NCBI GenBank assembly: GCA_025331445.1
Contig: JAIWNE010000131.1
Location: forward strand, 27,556-91,555
DNA length: 64,000 bases
Direction: 5' to 3'
DNA from: Blakeslea trispora
Lineage: Eukaryota; Mucoromycota; Mucoromycetes; Mucorales; Choanephoraceae
Notes under the pieces: generated by a model
Databases searched by the model: none
Seen by the model: only the letters and a program-made list of their open reading frames with translations
Told to the model about the DNA's origin: nothing
Program-made: the position numbers and the translations under genes
In this document: positions 21,608-34,371 of the stretch, one piece after another
Numbering within the stretch: the stretch's first letter is position 1
How the letters are laid out: each line of letters starts with the position of its first letter

Positions 21608-22620
21608 ATGTTGATTGTTGATGTGTTGAAGCCTCATTTTAAATCTTTAAACAATTCAAAGTTACAAACATTAGCTAAAGGTGTGAAAAAAAAAAAAAAT
21701 AAAAAAAAATATTATTTTATAATTCATAAATTCTTTTTTTTTTTTTTAAGCTATCACTTGTGTAGCCTGTGGTTTAAGGTAAAAAACAATTTAAATGTTC
21801 TGATTGATTGGACTGAATTTATTTTTAGAGTTTCTCATCTTATTGATGTTGCAGCCATTGACCAACACAAAGCCAAACAACTCTTATTGGCTCTTAAAAA
21901 GGTACTTGAATCTATCCAATCAGATCACCAGAAAATAATCATTTAAAAAACACACACACACACATACAGTTACCTCAGTGTCGCAATTTGGCGCTATTAC
22001 AATTCAAGGATAGGTTTAGTTTCATTTGCCATTCTGAGTTACTTGACCAACATGTCAAGTCTACACTTCAATATCCAGATCAACTTGCTTTCATTGCTGT
22101 AGATGACAAAGAACCAAGAGTAAACAAGAATGAATACAAATCCATATCGTCTCTTTTTTTTTCTCATTTCATTTTTTCTTAGTTCACAGAAATACCTCTC
22201 TGTTTAACAACATGGATTCGAGATAAACTATGTCTGCCTCATGCTGTGTATTATTCACCCATTGTACCTACTTTTATGGTTGCCCTGACAGGATGGTTAC
22301 TGGAATATCCCATCATCTATACCACGCATCTACCAACCGATGATCCTGAAGGAGAACTCGATGAATGGGAAGTGAGAACAAACTGCCTCGGTGGACGACC
22401 ATTGCAGCTGACCAAAGTCTATCTGAACCACACAGATGATACACATCTGTTGATGAGCTTCAGTAGCTTAGGTATACAGGACACATCGTATTATATCCAG
22501 CCATTTGAACTCAAACTGAAGCAACGATTGGTCAATGCTCAGAAAAAATGTAATTGGCTGAAGGGTTATCATATCACCATTGCATTTGAACAAATAAAAC
22601 TGGATCGATTTGCACTTTAA
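21608..22620 (+). CDS. UPF0739 (C1orf74)-like protein
   Basis: Five exons: 21608-21680, 21751-21778 (28 nt), 21829-21901, 21970-22119, 22183-22620; 253 aa. The features that recall animal C1orf74 (DUF4504) are the length, an internal LCLPHAVYYSPIVPTFMVALTGWLLEYP-type block and NCLGGRPL followed by beta-rich sequence. This rests on memory of the family and is tentative. Function unknown, with no TM segment or signal peptide. Exon 4 may instead begin at 21979 (a second AG in the same phase, three residues shorter). The intron 1 donor is the weak GTGTGA. Expression and exact splicing are less sure than for the neighbours. Confidence 0.5.
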
Positions 22621-24436
22621 GATTTTTTGGGGGGAGTTGAATTGAATGTAGTCAGCTCAATACAATGAGAAAGAGAGAGGGAGAAGGGAAATAACAGAAT
22701 CCATCATGTATATTGGTCCAAGATTTAGGCTTGTTTCCTTCTGGGACACTTCTATACTTTTTTTAGATGTCTAATCCCCGACCTTGGAGAAGCCTACGCC
22801 GTTTTTGGCAATCACCCTATAAAGAGAGTATGCCCCCTCCCTCTCAAATATTTTGTTGGGTTGTAGGTTTTGGGTTTTCTTGCTTGCATCTAATAAGAAC
22901 TTTCAATTTGCAGTACTTTTTGTTTTGGTTGATACAATTCTTATTTTTCTCATTGCTATTCAAACATAGAATAACTACAACATAATAGGGTGTAGATTCA
23001 AGTTAGTTTGCCATGAATTGGAGTCATTTGTTGATGATGTCTGTAAATGAAAGCAACAAAGAAAAAAAGAGCACAGGAAAATCTATGGTCATCAACGTTT
23101 TGGAACCGTTATTCTCGGTAACACTTACTCGGTTGCACACCACGAGTAGGAGGTTATTGGGTGCCGCGACCTCCAAAAAACCCAATCAGTACATCTTTCA
23201 ATAGGTCAACTTCTGATGGTCCCAAGTGGTCGATCGGGTTCACGTACTTGCATTGTCCCTTGTTGCCTCTATCCCCTTCATCTCAATATCTCTGTTCATC
23301 TCGGGCCAGCTATCCACCCATTTTGCGCCATCACAAATACCTTTCCCAGGTTTGTTTTCTTGATATTAGCTTCCATTGCAAGTCCCGAGCTGTCAAATCA
23401 AATACCTTTCCGTTCCACAGATAAATGTCCTTCCATGTGCTTACGCAGGCAGGTGAGGAGTAAATTTGACCATTTGTGTTAACCCTTACACCATGTGTCG
23501 GTCGGTCTTTGGCAGTTGAATTTCCAATGGTTGATACTAGTCAGATCAAGTAGTCGGAGTCAGGCAATCCCAAAGAAATAGGATCTTTGCTTTTTTTTTC
23601 AAGAGGGGAAAATGGAAGCACAAGTCATCAAAGATGGGGGCCCGAATACTGTATTAAAAATTGGAGACATTGCTGAATTGAATTACGCAAGGCAAACAAG
23701 TGATTCGATGGGTTTGATGCCATTATTGGATTTTCATATCTAAATGTTGTCATAAATAAAGAAGTCATCCATTATTTTTTTACTCGAAAACATTTCATTG
23801 GTTTTTTTTTGTTTGTGCAATAGTATCAGACAGGGTGGATCTAAATGCCAAAAGTGGCATAGTATAGAATGAATTTCGGTAGAACTAAATGTTTCTCATG
23901 TTGAATTCTGTTGTACAGCCCTAATTTCGGATAGCTTCTGAGAAGTAGATTCTCTTTCTAGGGAGAATAAGGATGTAATTTCATAAAGTGTTGTATAGTA
24001 AGTCAAAGTTATATTTTCACCTTTCTCTTTTTTTTTAGGAGGTGAATAAGATTCATTTCACTCCTTCTAAATGTCATTTTGTTGACCAAGACTTTTTTTT
24101 TTTCAAATAAACAGCAAGCAAAAAAGGACAGGATAGAAAGAGAGGAAAGGCAAAAAAAAAGAAAAAGTATACAAGGAAAGTGTCAAGATGTCAGATAATT
24201 TAGAGGGAGGAGAAAAGGAGCATTTCGATCAACACAATATCTTGATTTACTGTAAGCTTTCCCTCAACAAAAATCAAGGTACCAAGTGGAATTCAGGTTA
24301 GCAAACAAGTTTAAGAGTACATTTGTTTCGGAAAAGGTGTAACTCATCATACAGAAAACTTGACAAAAAAAAAGAATGATTTCACTTTGTGTACTGGATA
24401 TGATATTATTCTTAAAAAAAAAGACAATCTTTTTTA
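22621..24436. other. region of decayed coding fragments and intergenic DNA
   Basis: 1.8 kb without an intact gene. It holds the coding-like fragments at 22767-23560, a 43-codon frame at 23612-23743 and a 37-codon frame starting at ATG 24188 (MSDNLEGGEKEHF...). Poly-A and poly-T tracts separate them. Confidence 0.5.
22767..23560. pseudogene. decayed coding fragments, strand uncertain
   Basis: On the plus strand, ATG 22767 opens MSNPRPWRSLRRFWQSPYKE before a GTATGC, and 22990-23050 reads CRFKLVCHELESFVDDV, but no continuation stays in frame. On the minus strand, about 23545-23350 reads VNTNGQIYSSPACV and DIYLWNGKVFDLTARDLQWK without stops, then an exon-like CTDWVFWRSRHPITSYSW with a GTAAGT donor. 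The GC content is higher than the surroundings, which suggests former coding sequence. I cannot name a family; the minus-strand part superficially resembles Kelch-like or b5-like beta repeats. Frame breaks on both strands point to decay. Confidence 0.3.
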
Positions 24437-26949
24437 TTAAACATCAAGAATGCCATCTTCTTCATTTCTTCGAGGTTTACTGCTGAAAGGATACATTTGC
24501 TCTTCTTCAACAAATATACCTGATCCTGAATCATCATCACTTGAAACCTGTCTTGAAGATGAATGGGTTTGCTTATCCGACACAGAATTCTATGGGATGA
24601 TTGAGCATACATTGAATAAGGAGCGCTTTCATTTTTTTTTTCTTACTTCCATTGTCTGAGAAAATTCCTTTGTTTTCCTTGTGAGAAACGAAGAGAGATT
24701 AGAGAACAAGCGTCCTGCTTGTTGTGTGGTTGATTCAAGTAAAGGCGATAGTGGAGGTTCATAAGTAGCTATTTCTAAAGAATAAGTAAAGACAGGACTT
24801 ATCATTCTGATGCCTTACCATCTTGTTCGTGTAAGGATCGTTCTTGATCAGTCCAAAGTGCATTCAGTTTAGATCGACCATTTGACATGGCTTTAGCTCC
24901 ACCCGACATGGCTTTGGAAAGCGTATTTCGGATGGGTGCCAAATTTTGTTTCAGCTGTAGATCTCTTAAACGACTTTTATATAGGGAGTAAGCTATCCAT
25001 AAATCATCCCCTCTTAAAATATACACAAACTTTACTTTGCTACTGTATTTTGAAGATCTGTTATTGATAAGTTTCCCATACCAGGATGTCTACAGAAACA
25101 GGATAAACTTACAAACAAGATAACAAGGATGATGTGTCTTACCCAGGCTCTATTATTTCATAGATTTCATGATCTGTATATTGATTCCACTTTTTGAAAT
25201 TGTTTGTACTACACCAATCCATAAGCCATTTCATGCCATAATCTGTCAAATAATTGTGTTCTTTGAAGAATATCAATTACACAGAGCTTTTATGTTGCAA
25301 TACCTCTCTCTCTCTCTCTCTCTCATTTTCTTCTTACCCTCATTTTCATCCATAATCACTTCTTCTGTTGTATTTGGCTCAATATGTGCTTGTGCTTTAT
25401 CCAATAGATGATGTGCCTGAGCATGTTTCATGCTTGACAAGAGCGACAATACATATTCTTCAAACTTTGCCCTTAAATAATCATCTGAACCAAGATATGT
25501 ATTCTGAAGAGGTCTACTTGGATCTATTGTAATAGATCAGATCAATTGAATAAAATACGCCTTTTAGAGATTTACCTGTTTGATTCCAAGTATCATTCAC
25601 TACTTTCACAATATCTTCCATCCACCTTCTATCTGCCAATGTAGGGCTGACAAGATGACTCAGTCTTTGATTATAAAACTCCAGCATACCCGTCTCTACA
25701 TTGACCAACACATCAATCTTCGTATCGCTTTTATGGTGAAAGAAGATTTGATTGGTTGTGCCTACAACATAAGATTGAGTTTGCTCGGAAGAAAGTAGAT
25801 CGATTTGCTGAAGCGGTAGATAGGGTTGAAAAAAAGATCCCTTTTCAAACAAATGAAGTGGTAATCCCATGTATTTCAGTAAACTCTCTTTGCTTCTATC
25901 AGATAATACTTTAGCCTCAGTAATTTGCATATTGTGATCGGATGAATCTAGATTGGGTGCACCTGAATCCTGCAGATTTCTTAATAAGCCCGGTATTAAA
26001 GATATCAATGAGTATTGAAATGTGCATAGTTGCTCTACTGGATATCCATAGAACAGCAGCTAGTTCTATTGTGTCATTATTTCCTGTTGCTCTCTTCAGA
26101 CACCTTGACTTACTCTTTTCTCAAGCAATAATAACTTGAGTAGCATCAATGTCTTGAACTTGAATTTATAGACAAATTCACGCAAAGAGGTGCCCATATA
26201 AAGCGTAGAGTCATCCATTGGACCATAATATGTATTGTTTAGGTTGCTATAGAGACCCTAATCACCATCAATCAGATCCAATCCATTCTTCCTTATTGGG
26301 TCGACTTACTTGGAGAATATCAAGTTTAGTGAAATCTTTTTGACTAAACCAGGCTGCTGTAATGACAGCTAACTTTTGGCGAAGAGGGCCGAAAATAGGC
26401 TATTAAAAAAGAGAGAGAATATATAAATAAGCATAATAGGTAGATAAGGGTTTCTACGGTTTTTTACCTGTCTAGCAAGTACAACAATTGCCTTTTGAAC
26501 AGTAGAGCGTGTGATATCGGGTGTCTTCACTATGAGGTCCTACAGAAACATGAATGACCAATCCATAGTGATATCTCAGCACTTCTTACTTTGGCTGCAA
26601 TTTGACGGTTACAAGAGATACCGAATAATGTAGACTCTCCAGGTACAGGAGGTAAATGAAAATACGCAAAATCTTCGTCCTTTTGGTGAGCACCGTCTAA
26701 CAAAAAAAGGGAAAGGGCTTTTGATATCGAAAAAGACTAATGTTGATCAAGAAGAGGAAATCTACCTGGTAATGCAAGAAAAGGCAAGAAACTCCATTCT
26801 TCCGGCAATTCAAGTTTTTCTAGTGCTGTCTGCTTTTGTTGATTTGGTAAGGGAGGCATACAGTACTCAGCGATAGGACCATAGGCATGATGAAAGCCGA
26901 CAACTAAAACAGCTGCTATCTGCTGATCTTTGTTCTGATTCAAAGACAT
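24437..26949 (-). CDS. AVL9: AVL9 late secretory pathway protein
   Basis: DENN-related protein acting in exocytic transport from the Golgi. Twelve exons on the minus strand: 26949-26766, 26696-26590, 26539-26468, 26399-26310, 26257-26114, 26059-25576, 25523-25338, 25242-25143, 25089-25036, 25012-24819, 24774-24647, 24589-24437; 631 aa. Typical blocks are VVGFHHAYGPIAEYC near the N-terminus, LPEEWSFLPFLALPDGAH, YFHLPPVP...LFGISCNRQI, KLLLLEKRLLFYGYPVE and YSLISLIPGLL. The C-terminal tail (about 50 residues) is acidic and Ser-rich. Every exon pair closes in frame with GT-AG ends. A (CT)n run at 25304-25324 lies in intron 7. Confidence 0.93.
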
Positions 26950-28560
26950 TAAGTTGATCGAGCAAGGTTTGTTTAATTTATTTATTTTTTTGAGAAAAAA
27001 AAAAAAAAAAGGAAAAAATAAGAATGAAGGCTCGTCTCTTTTTTTTTTATGCACTGAAATTTTGCTTTATTCTTATCTTTAATCACACTGAAGAATCATT
27101 TTGATTTACATACACACACACACACACACACACAAAGTAATACAGCAAGCAACCAGTTGCAATAAGGAGACTCAGTAAGAACAGGATGGTCTCTGTTGCT
27201 TATCACCCATTGTTTAATTTGTCAGAGTCACTCGAGAGATTTTAGAATGAAAGGCTATTATTAAATTTAGCCGAGACAGATGGATAAATTAAGCAAGTAA
27301 TTGAGATACATTATTTTTCTCTTGTCAGCTTAAATTTTGGTGTATTCAGATCTATAAAGAATTTTTCATAGTTACACTTGCATTATTTTCAAAAGTGATT
27401 GAAGCATTGACCAAAAAGTGTACAGTTTAGTGCTCCAAATCATCATGCTTATTGTTTTAATGTTGAGCAAATAATTAGTTTTGCTCTTGTGTAGGCAATG
27501 CTTTTGATATGGTCTCTTTTTTTTTTTCCCTACTACAAAACCAACTTGAGAATGCGATAGTGATATTGAAGAAGGCTGTATACAGGCTAAAAAAAAAGAC
27601 ATGGTTGTATATCATATAACTTATTTCACTGTGGTCAAGGAAGGTGTATTGCTATCTATCCTTTTTAATACTATATAATAAAACGATACTAAAACTTTAG
27701 AATAAGATGGATCATTGGAATAGCTTGAGGATCTTGACTAAGATTCATGTATAATTGAATTTTACCAGAAACAATGATAGAATCCCATCATATGTAGCCC
27801 AAAGCTGCTTCAATGATCATAAGATGTGTCTGTTCATCTCGCATACTGCCTAAACAAAGTACTTTTACAAGCTGATAGTGTAAGCCGAATCAGTGAAAGG
27901 ATAGCTTCCAAAAAAACAGAAGAGAAAATCGAATGAATTTTCTTTTTTGATGACACATTCTTATTAAAGTGATCCATAGAATATAGGCAATGGTTTGCAA
28001 AACTTCCTTGAACTCTCATCATGCTTTAACCACTGTTCAAAATGATTTAGGATTTTCAGCCAACTTGTTTTATAGGATGTGCATTGAACAAAGTGTGTGT
28101 AAATACCATATCACTGACAAGTCTTTCAAGAAGTTGAGACAGTCGAAGCGTTTTCATACATGACTTGTCTTTTCCGTTTCTTTATTTTAATCTGTATTTC
28201 ATCGACTATGTGTCTGTGCAACCGGTAACTCATTGTGTAATATGTATATCTTCACTTCTAATTAAAAGCAGCTTTTCGTTGTGTCCAACGCCTAATAAAA
28301 AAAAATGGTCATTTTTGCCCTTGCTCCATGAATTGAGATACAAAATCTAACGGCGGAGTATGTGCGCACTGACCAACAACTGTCATTATAATCCACTAAT
28401 CATTTTTTTTAATAGGAGTTGATGGATGAGAATAAAACACAGAGAAGCAGGCACGATTTCTATTTATTTGGGGGTTTTTTTTTATCTTTTCCTTACTCTC
28501 TCTTTCCGCTGTGCACCCGTATGTTGAAAGGGGGGAACAGAAAGTTGTCAAGAACATTGT
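26950..28560. other. gene-poor stretch
   Basis: AVL9 promoter (T-rich and A-rich tracts) and then AT-rich DNA. A (CA)n microsatellite lies at 27112-27134. A stop-free minus-strand stretch around 28160-28060 (KTLRLSQLLERLVSDMVF...) might be a coding relic; nothing else is supportable. Confidence 0.4.
27112..27134. repeat. (AC)n microsatellite
   Basis: Twenty-three bases of uninterrupted AC dinucleotide. Confidence 0.95.
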
Positions 28561-29040
28561 TGTTTATCGTCGTTTTAGTATAATGGTAAGCAGAGGTGCT
28601 AGGCGTAAGATAGCTTAAAGAACAAGACTGTTGAGGATACTCACATAATAAAGCAAAATCATACTTGAAGTAGTGAAGACAAGGATCTTGTTATAGACCT
28701 GCTCGCACTGAAAGATAGAAATAGCTAAATAAATGGAGACCCCAATTATTGTCACTCTCACACAGTAACTATATCAAAATCATGCTCATAGCACTTAAAT
28801 CATATTGCTCCTACATTACAATCATTTTATTTTCTTATTTAAGCTTAGTCAGGATCATAAATCGACAGGTACAAAGAAGTCCTGTCGAAAGAAATTAAAT
28901 TACAAGTCCTTCAGCCATCATAAAATAATATCATTTATTTTCATTATAAACCACTATAAAAAAAACCAACATGAGCAAATTTCGTTTATCAACAATGTAT
29001 AAAATAATAATAAATAAAACATAATTGACTACAAATTTTT
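28561..29040. other. AT-rich intergenic
   Basis: Apart from a tRNA A-box-like stretch (28572-28591), rejected as a tRNA gene, I see nothing in it. Confidence 0.4.
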
Positions 29041-29041
29041 T

Positions 29042-29680
29042 TTAGATCGACCGCTGTGGCAGTTTTGGACGACAGTCGAATGATTCCAATTGTTCAGGTG
29101 TTTTAAGAATATTGTTACGCCGGTACACTTCGTACTTTCTTATATCTTTGAAACGATCCACGATAATACATTCCAGGGATTTATAATTTCTATGAGAGGT
29201 TGTGTCAGCGTCAGTGCTAGCGTGTGTGTTTATCAATAAATAACCATGGCATAAAGATGTACTTGATCAAAAGCATGATATCATGTGGATCAGTTGATAG
29301 AGCTGCGTAATCAACGATTACCAGGCAAACCTTTTTGGTTGTAGACGACAAGTACGTCAACAAAGCTGAATCAAACAAAGTATTAATAGATAGTATCATA
29401 ATCTCTCTAAATTCTCCATTCTTTTAAAACTTACACTGTGTGTTTTCAACACAATCCCTTATGTCTGTAAAGTCTTTATTCGTCGTCATATGTCTTGCTG
29501 CAATGGGGCTTTTAGAGCGACTATTTGTTGATACATAGACGTCTGTTACTTGAGAGCGGGATTGCAAGCATGAAATCATATTTTTAATAATTTCTTTTAG
29601 TTCATCGTCTGAATGAACCAGGATCTCATGGTTAGAAAGCTCTTTTTTTCTTCTCAAGCATACTATGAGATCCTTATTTA
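29042..29680 (-). pseudogene. uncharacterised coding relic
   Basis: A minus-strand open stretch without an ATG (about 29670-29430: LRRKKELSNHEILVHSDDELKEI...) ends at a good GTAAGT donor. It can be spliced to 29366-29220 (SLLTYLSSTTKKVCLVIVDYAALS...WLFIDKHT). The downstream frame (29210-29042, ending KLPQRSI) needs a +1 shift, since the only intron that would fix it is 28 nt long. The 5' part overlaps repeat copy B. No family recognised; probably a pseudogene. Confidence 0.35.
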
Positions 29681-29744
29681 TTCAAATCTATTTCTTGTAG
29701 AATGGCTATCAATCGCGGTTAAATTTCAGGGTGAAACTTTTTGA
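29611..29744 (-). repeat. dispersed repeat with hairpin, copy B
   Basis: Inverted copy of 3092-3222, about 134 bp and mostly identical. The hairpin arms are AGGATCTCAT (29620-29629) and its complement at 29665-29674; copy A has G where this arm has C, and the opposite arm changes to match. The loop has a longer A run than copy A. Confidence 0.7.
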
Positions 29745-30546
29745 TTTTTATTGGCTTGCGACATTACTTTTCAGAAACTCTGTAAGCTTGTTCATTACAA
29801 GTATGGTAAAACTAGATGCTCAAGTTTTTAGCTGTTACTGCAAAAGAAGATGTTCTGTTTCTCTACCCTCTAACCATCGATTGAACTCACCACATATATC
29901 CATGTTATGTTGATCCTTGACAAATTATGGACCTATTTGCGTATGTGATGGCGGCTATAGACTTGACTATTTGCACAGTTTGCAGATAAAGTTATATTGT
30001 GCTTTTACTGGATAACTTGTCCTTCTTTGAAGTCAAAGGTTGACAAAGGTAAATTTATTGTTTGTTTCATTCCTATGTATGATTTCAATTTAATTTTCTA
30101 TTCCTTTTCAAGACAGATAAAGTAAGTCGTCAAGAAGAAAAAAAAATACTTGCCCTTCTCTTTTTCTTATTTTGATCGATTTTAGTTTAGGCGTAACATC
30201 CTTTTTTTTTTTCGTTCTTAAAAGCTTCGCGTCAAAGGAACACTATCCTTTGGTTGAAGCATATAATTGCCTGCTTTCAAGGGAAAAAAAAAAGAATTTT
30301 CATTGATCTCTATCTTGAAGTTTTCTCCTCGACAATGATGTTGTTAATTTAGTAAGAATTGTGCATCTACTGCGCGTCGCACCAAAAGCATAGTTTATCC
30401 TGTGATTAAACAATATACTTTTAGTTGTTATTGTGAGTGTAACCTTATACCCAAGTAATTAGTGATAAAGAGTCATCTATTTCCTCTCTTTCTCTCTCTT
30501 TTTCTTTACTTTCTTTTTTCTATATCTCTGACAACAATTGATTCCA
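29745..30546. other. intergenic
   Basis: AT-rich upstream region of the small membrane protein gene, with T-rich tracts at 30200-30212 and 30480-30520; no gene seen. Confidence 0.4.
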
Positions 30547-31032
30547 ATGCCAGTTGAATCACTTGTATGGCTGTTGATTGGCCTGGCCTTCTTTTTCTTC
30601 ATTGCCATTGTGATTGGATTGGTCTGTTGGAACAGGAAAAAACGACAATTGAATAAAGACGAGGAAATTAATTCTATCGGTGGAAGCGCTTCAATTTCAG
30701 AACTACAAACATCCTCTACTACGATCAAAGAGAGCTATAGTGATATGCAAAAATACTATGCACTTGCCACCAATACGCAAACATCACTTTGCCCTCGCCC
30801 CTTGCATACACATACCGTGCGCACAACAACAAAACAGCAGGAACTAGTGAGAGATTCGCAAAAATCGAGAGGCATGTTTAATCTGACGCCTTCATTCAAT
30901 GACACAACCCCTTGCTCTTGCTGTCACACTGCTTACATCATAACTCCCAATGAAAGTCCAGCTTGGTGTCCAAGTAACGCAAATATTTGGAGAGGACCGA
31001 CTCCACCTTGGACGCAGCACCCTAACAAATAG
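30547..31032 (+). CDS. small single-pass membrane protein, unknown function
   Basis: Single exon, 161 aa from ATG 30547. Residues about 6-27 are strongly hydrophobic (LVWLLIGLAFFFFIAIVIGL) and are followed by CWNRKKRQ, so a type III (N-out) single TM with a cytosolic tail is likely. The tail is Ser/Thr-rich, has a CSCCHTAY cluster and ends PSNANIWRGPTPPWTQHPNK. The Cys near the membrane could be palmitoylated (inference). No known family. It lies 82 bp upstream of the FAM72 homologue on the same strand. Confidence 0.55.
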   Translation: MPVESLVWLLIGLAFFFFIAIVIGLVCWNRKKRQLNKDEEINSIGGSASISELQTSSTTIKESYSDMQKYYALATNTQTSLCPRPLHTHTVRTTTKQQELVRDSQKSRGMFNLTPSFNDTTPCSCCHTAYIITPNESPAWCPSNANIWRGPTPPWTQHPNK

Positions 31033-31114
31033 TCCGAGGGCCAATATTCTGTATATATTAGATTAAATTCAGGAAAATCCCTTCCCTTTTTTATTTTTCT
31101 ATCGATTGAAATAA

Positions 31115-32021
<907 letters not shown>

Positions 32022-32141
32022 TGTTTATTTACAAGAAAAAAAAAGAGAAAGTGTATATAGCAATAATAAAATAATTAGTACAGTGTAAGATTAAGAAGAA
32101 AAGTAAGAGAGAAGGGGGGTTGAAATATGTATTTATAAGTG

Positions 32142-34371
32142 TTATCTGTACCAACAAGAGACCGGCTCCCAATATTTAGCAGTTGGCGATGCTGTCTTGT
32201 ATAAAGCATCCAATAGTTGTTTCTCAATGCGTTCATAGTACTCCCATAAACCACGTTCGGCTTCATTAAATAGACATCCGCGTCGCAACACTTCGATAGA
32301 ACGGACGGCATATTCTCTTGCCAATTGAATATCCTTTTTTGTAAGATATTCAGCAATGCCATACGCTTGAAAGTCCTCTTCAGACATACCTAAACATGAG
32401 TTACGCATCAGGATATCCCAAGCACAAAGCAAGGAGGCGATAGACATATCACACGCTCCTAGCACAGTACATTGATACTCTAACAGTCTGACAACAATAA
32501 TTGCATTCTGATGAGTCAAGGTTTGTGCTCGAGCACTATAGACAGACAAGGCAGATAAGGGTGCCATTTTGGGACTACTTTCAGAAGCTGGACTGGGTAA
32601 TGATGATTCAGAAACACATGAAAACTTGCGCTTCAATTGATTTTGAGATGGTGTTTCTATGTCTTGTAAGAACGCTAGATCAGACAAAATATTCGGTTTT
32701 GGTATAACAGGCAAAAAAGGTTCATAAAGAGCGATGAGGGATTGATAGTACATGATAGCTATTGACACAGAGGCGAGATCGATATGGGGATGTTGGTTTA
32801 ATCGCCTTCTGAATTCGGCATCTGTCAAACCGTCTTCCGATATAAAGCTGGCAAGTTGATAGTCGAGTGGTATTCGAGAATAATAAAGATGCTTTAGTTG
32901 TTCCTCTGTCTCGACCAGGAATGCAGTTGGTACCATATCGTCTTCTGCCCAACGAACTCGATGAAAAAATGGTCCTACAATTCGAGCCATTTGACTCATG
33001 TATATATCCTTTTTTATGGCACGTACTACGTGTACTGCTTCATCTGGCATAGGTGTAGGTTGAAACAGCTGGTTGCGAGACAGATTGGCTTGTATCACAG
33101 AGAGTTGAGGTGAGCTATTAGATGGTCTGTGTTTGCCTAATGGTACGCCACGCTGATTGCGAATAAACTGAATGGCTTTGTTGACTTCCTGAATCGAAGT
33201 GTAACATCGCTTGAATGTCTCGTACTGACAAGCATAAGAGACACTATCTGTTGTATCGGTAGGTGGAGACCGATAGTCAGTATCGGTTAGTATGCGATGG
33301 ATACGGATCGCCATATCTAAATAGGTGTTTGCCTCCTGAGGTCTTAATAGATTGGTCATATAACGGGCCATCTGGGTAAAGGTGATCATTGTCTCAAGTG
33401 AGGGCTCATCAAATTTCAGTGAGATAGATTGCCTAGCCTTGTTGAAATAAAACTCAGCCAAGACGAGTTGTTGGCTATGAGGTGCTATGGCAATGATGTG
33501 TGTACAATACTTTGTCAGCACAACTGCCGCCAATGCGCATACAACAGGTGAAGATTCTAAATCTGGGTAAGGATGAACAAACAAGTCATAAAAGGTCTTT
33601 TGATGAAAAGTGACTTTGGTCAGAAAGCGGCATGAAAAATAAATGTTGATGAGACGGACAGCAAGTTGATTTTGGTGTTGCTTGTTGATGGTTGGAGAAG
33701 GTAACGCTTTTCGGTTTTCCACATTTTTGACACATTCAAGTGTGGCTCTAAAATGGCCTCTGCGTATAGCAGCATTCAAGATGTGGCGTTTTAGAAACCC
33801 GGTGTCTTTTGCAAATAAAGTGAATGTTGGCTGTTTGATAAGTGTAGGAGATAAAAGGAGACTGAGTGATTTGATCTGATCAAGTAGTGCTGCATAAGAC
33901 GTAATGTTCGTATCAATAGACATAACACCTTCTCGCATGGTTGCTTTCCATCTGGCTATCACATTCTGGTCTTGAGGTTCTGATGTGTTGCAAACGAGAG
34001 TTTTGTTGCCAAGGCTCTGTAGTTCTTGCTCCATGTCGTCCATGCAAGCTTGCATAATCTGAACATGTTGCTCAAGTTTGCGCCTATCAGGCATTTCTAC
34101 CGTACTGACTTTGGGTGGCTCGACTTCTTTCAAATAATGGCATTCTATGCCAAGCTTTCTACATCTACTCGTAAACGATGGTGAATCTCTGTTTGATTGT
34201 TGGTTAAATAGTGTTACCTGTCACAAGGAAGTCCTGCAGAGCATTTCTTTTTGCGTTCTCGGCAACCTATTCAACTTGGTTAAGTTTGTCTGATTGAATC
34301 TCTGTATTGAGTTCGAAACATGTCTTTATACCTTCGCAAGGATTCGTCTTTCCTTTACGCTTGGTTGCCAT
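32142..34371 (-). CDS. Zn2Cys6 transcription factor
   Basis: Three exons on the minus strand: 34371-34332, 34266-34218, 34164-32142; 703 aa. The small 5' exons encode the zinc cluster, C-x2-C-x6-C-x5-C-x2-C-x6-C (Cys 12, 15, 22, 28, 31, 38, in PCEGCRERKKKC and PCDRCRKLGIEC). A coiled segment follows (KLEQHVQIMQACMDDMEQELQSL), probably for dimerisation. The rest resembles the fungal middle homology region, with ARYMTNLLRPQEANTYLDMAIRI and a long helical C-terminus. A Ser/Pro-rich insertion lies at about residues 535-560. The target pathway cannot be read from sequence; the next gene is an MFS permease fragment, and fungal regulators often sit beside the transporter they control. Confidence 0.88.

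Noticed and set aside
23161..23240. HMG-box (PRPPKNPI...) as in mating-type genes
   Set aside because: Only the first few residues resemble an HMG box; the following helices and Trp are missing and the frame is broken.
23612..23743. FKBP-type prolyl isomerase
   Set aside because: The 43-codon frame starts like an FKBP N-terminus (VIKDGGPN...) but then stops, with no catalytic strands.
24188..24303. Small gene MSDNLEGGEKEHF...
   Set aside because: 37 codons, no recognisable family or continuation; kept only as a note in the intergenic entry.
28561..28640. tRNA gene
   Set aside because: Only a D-arm/A-box-like stretch is present; there is no anticodon arm, B box or acceptor stem.
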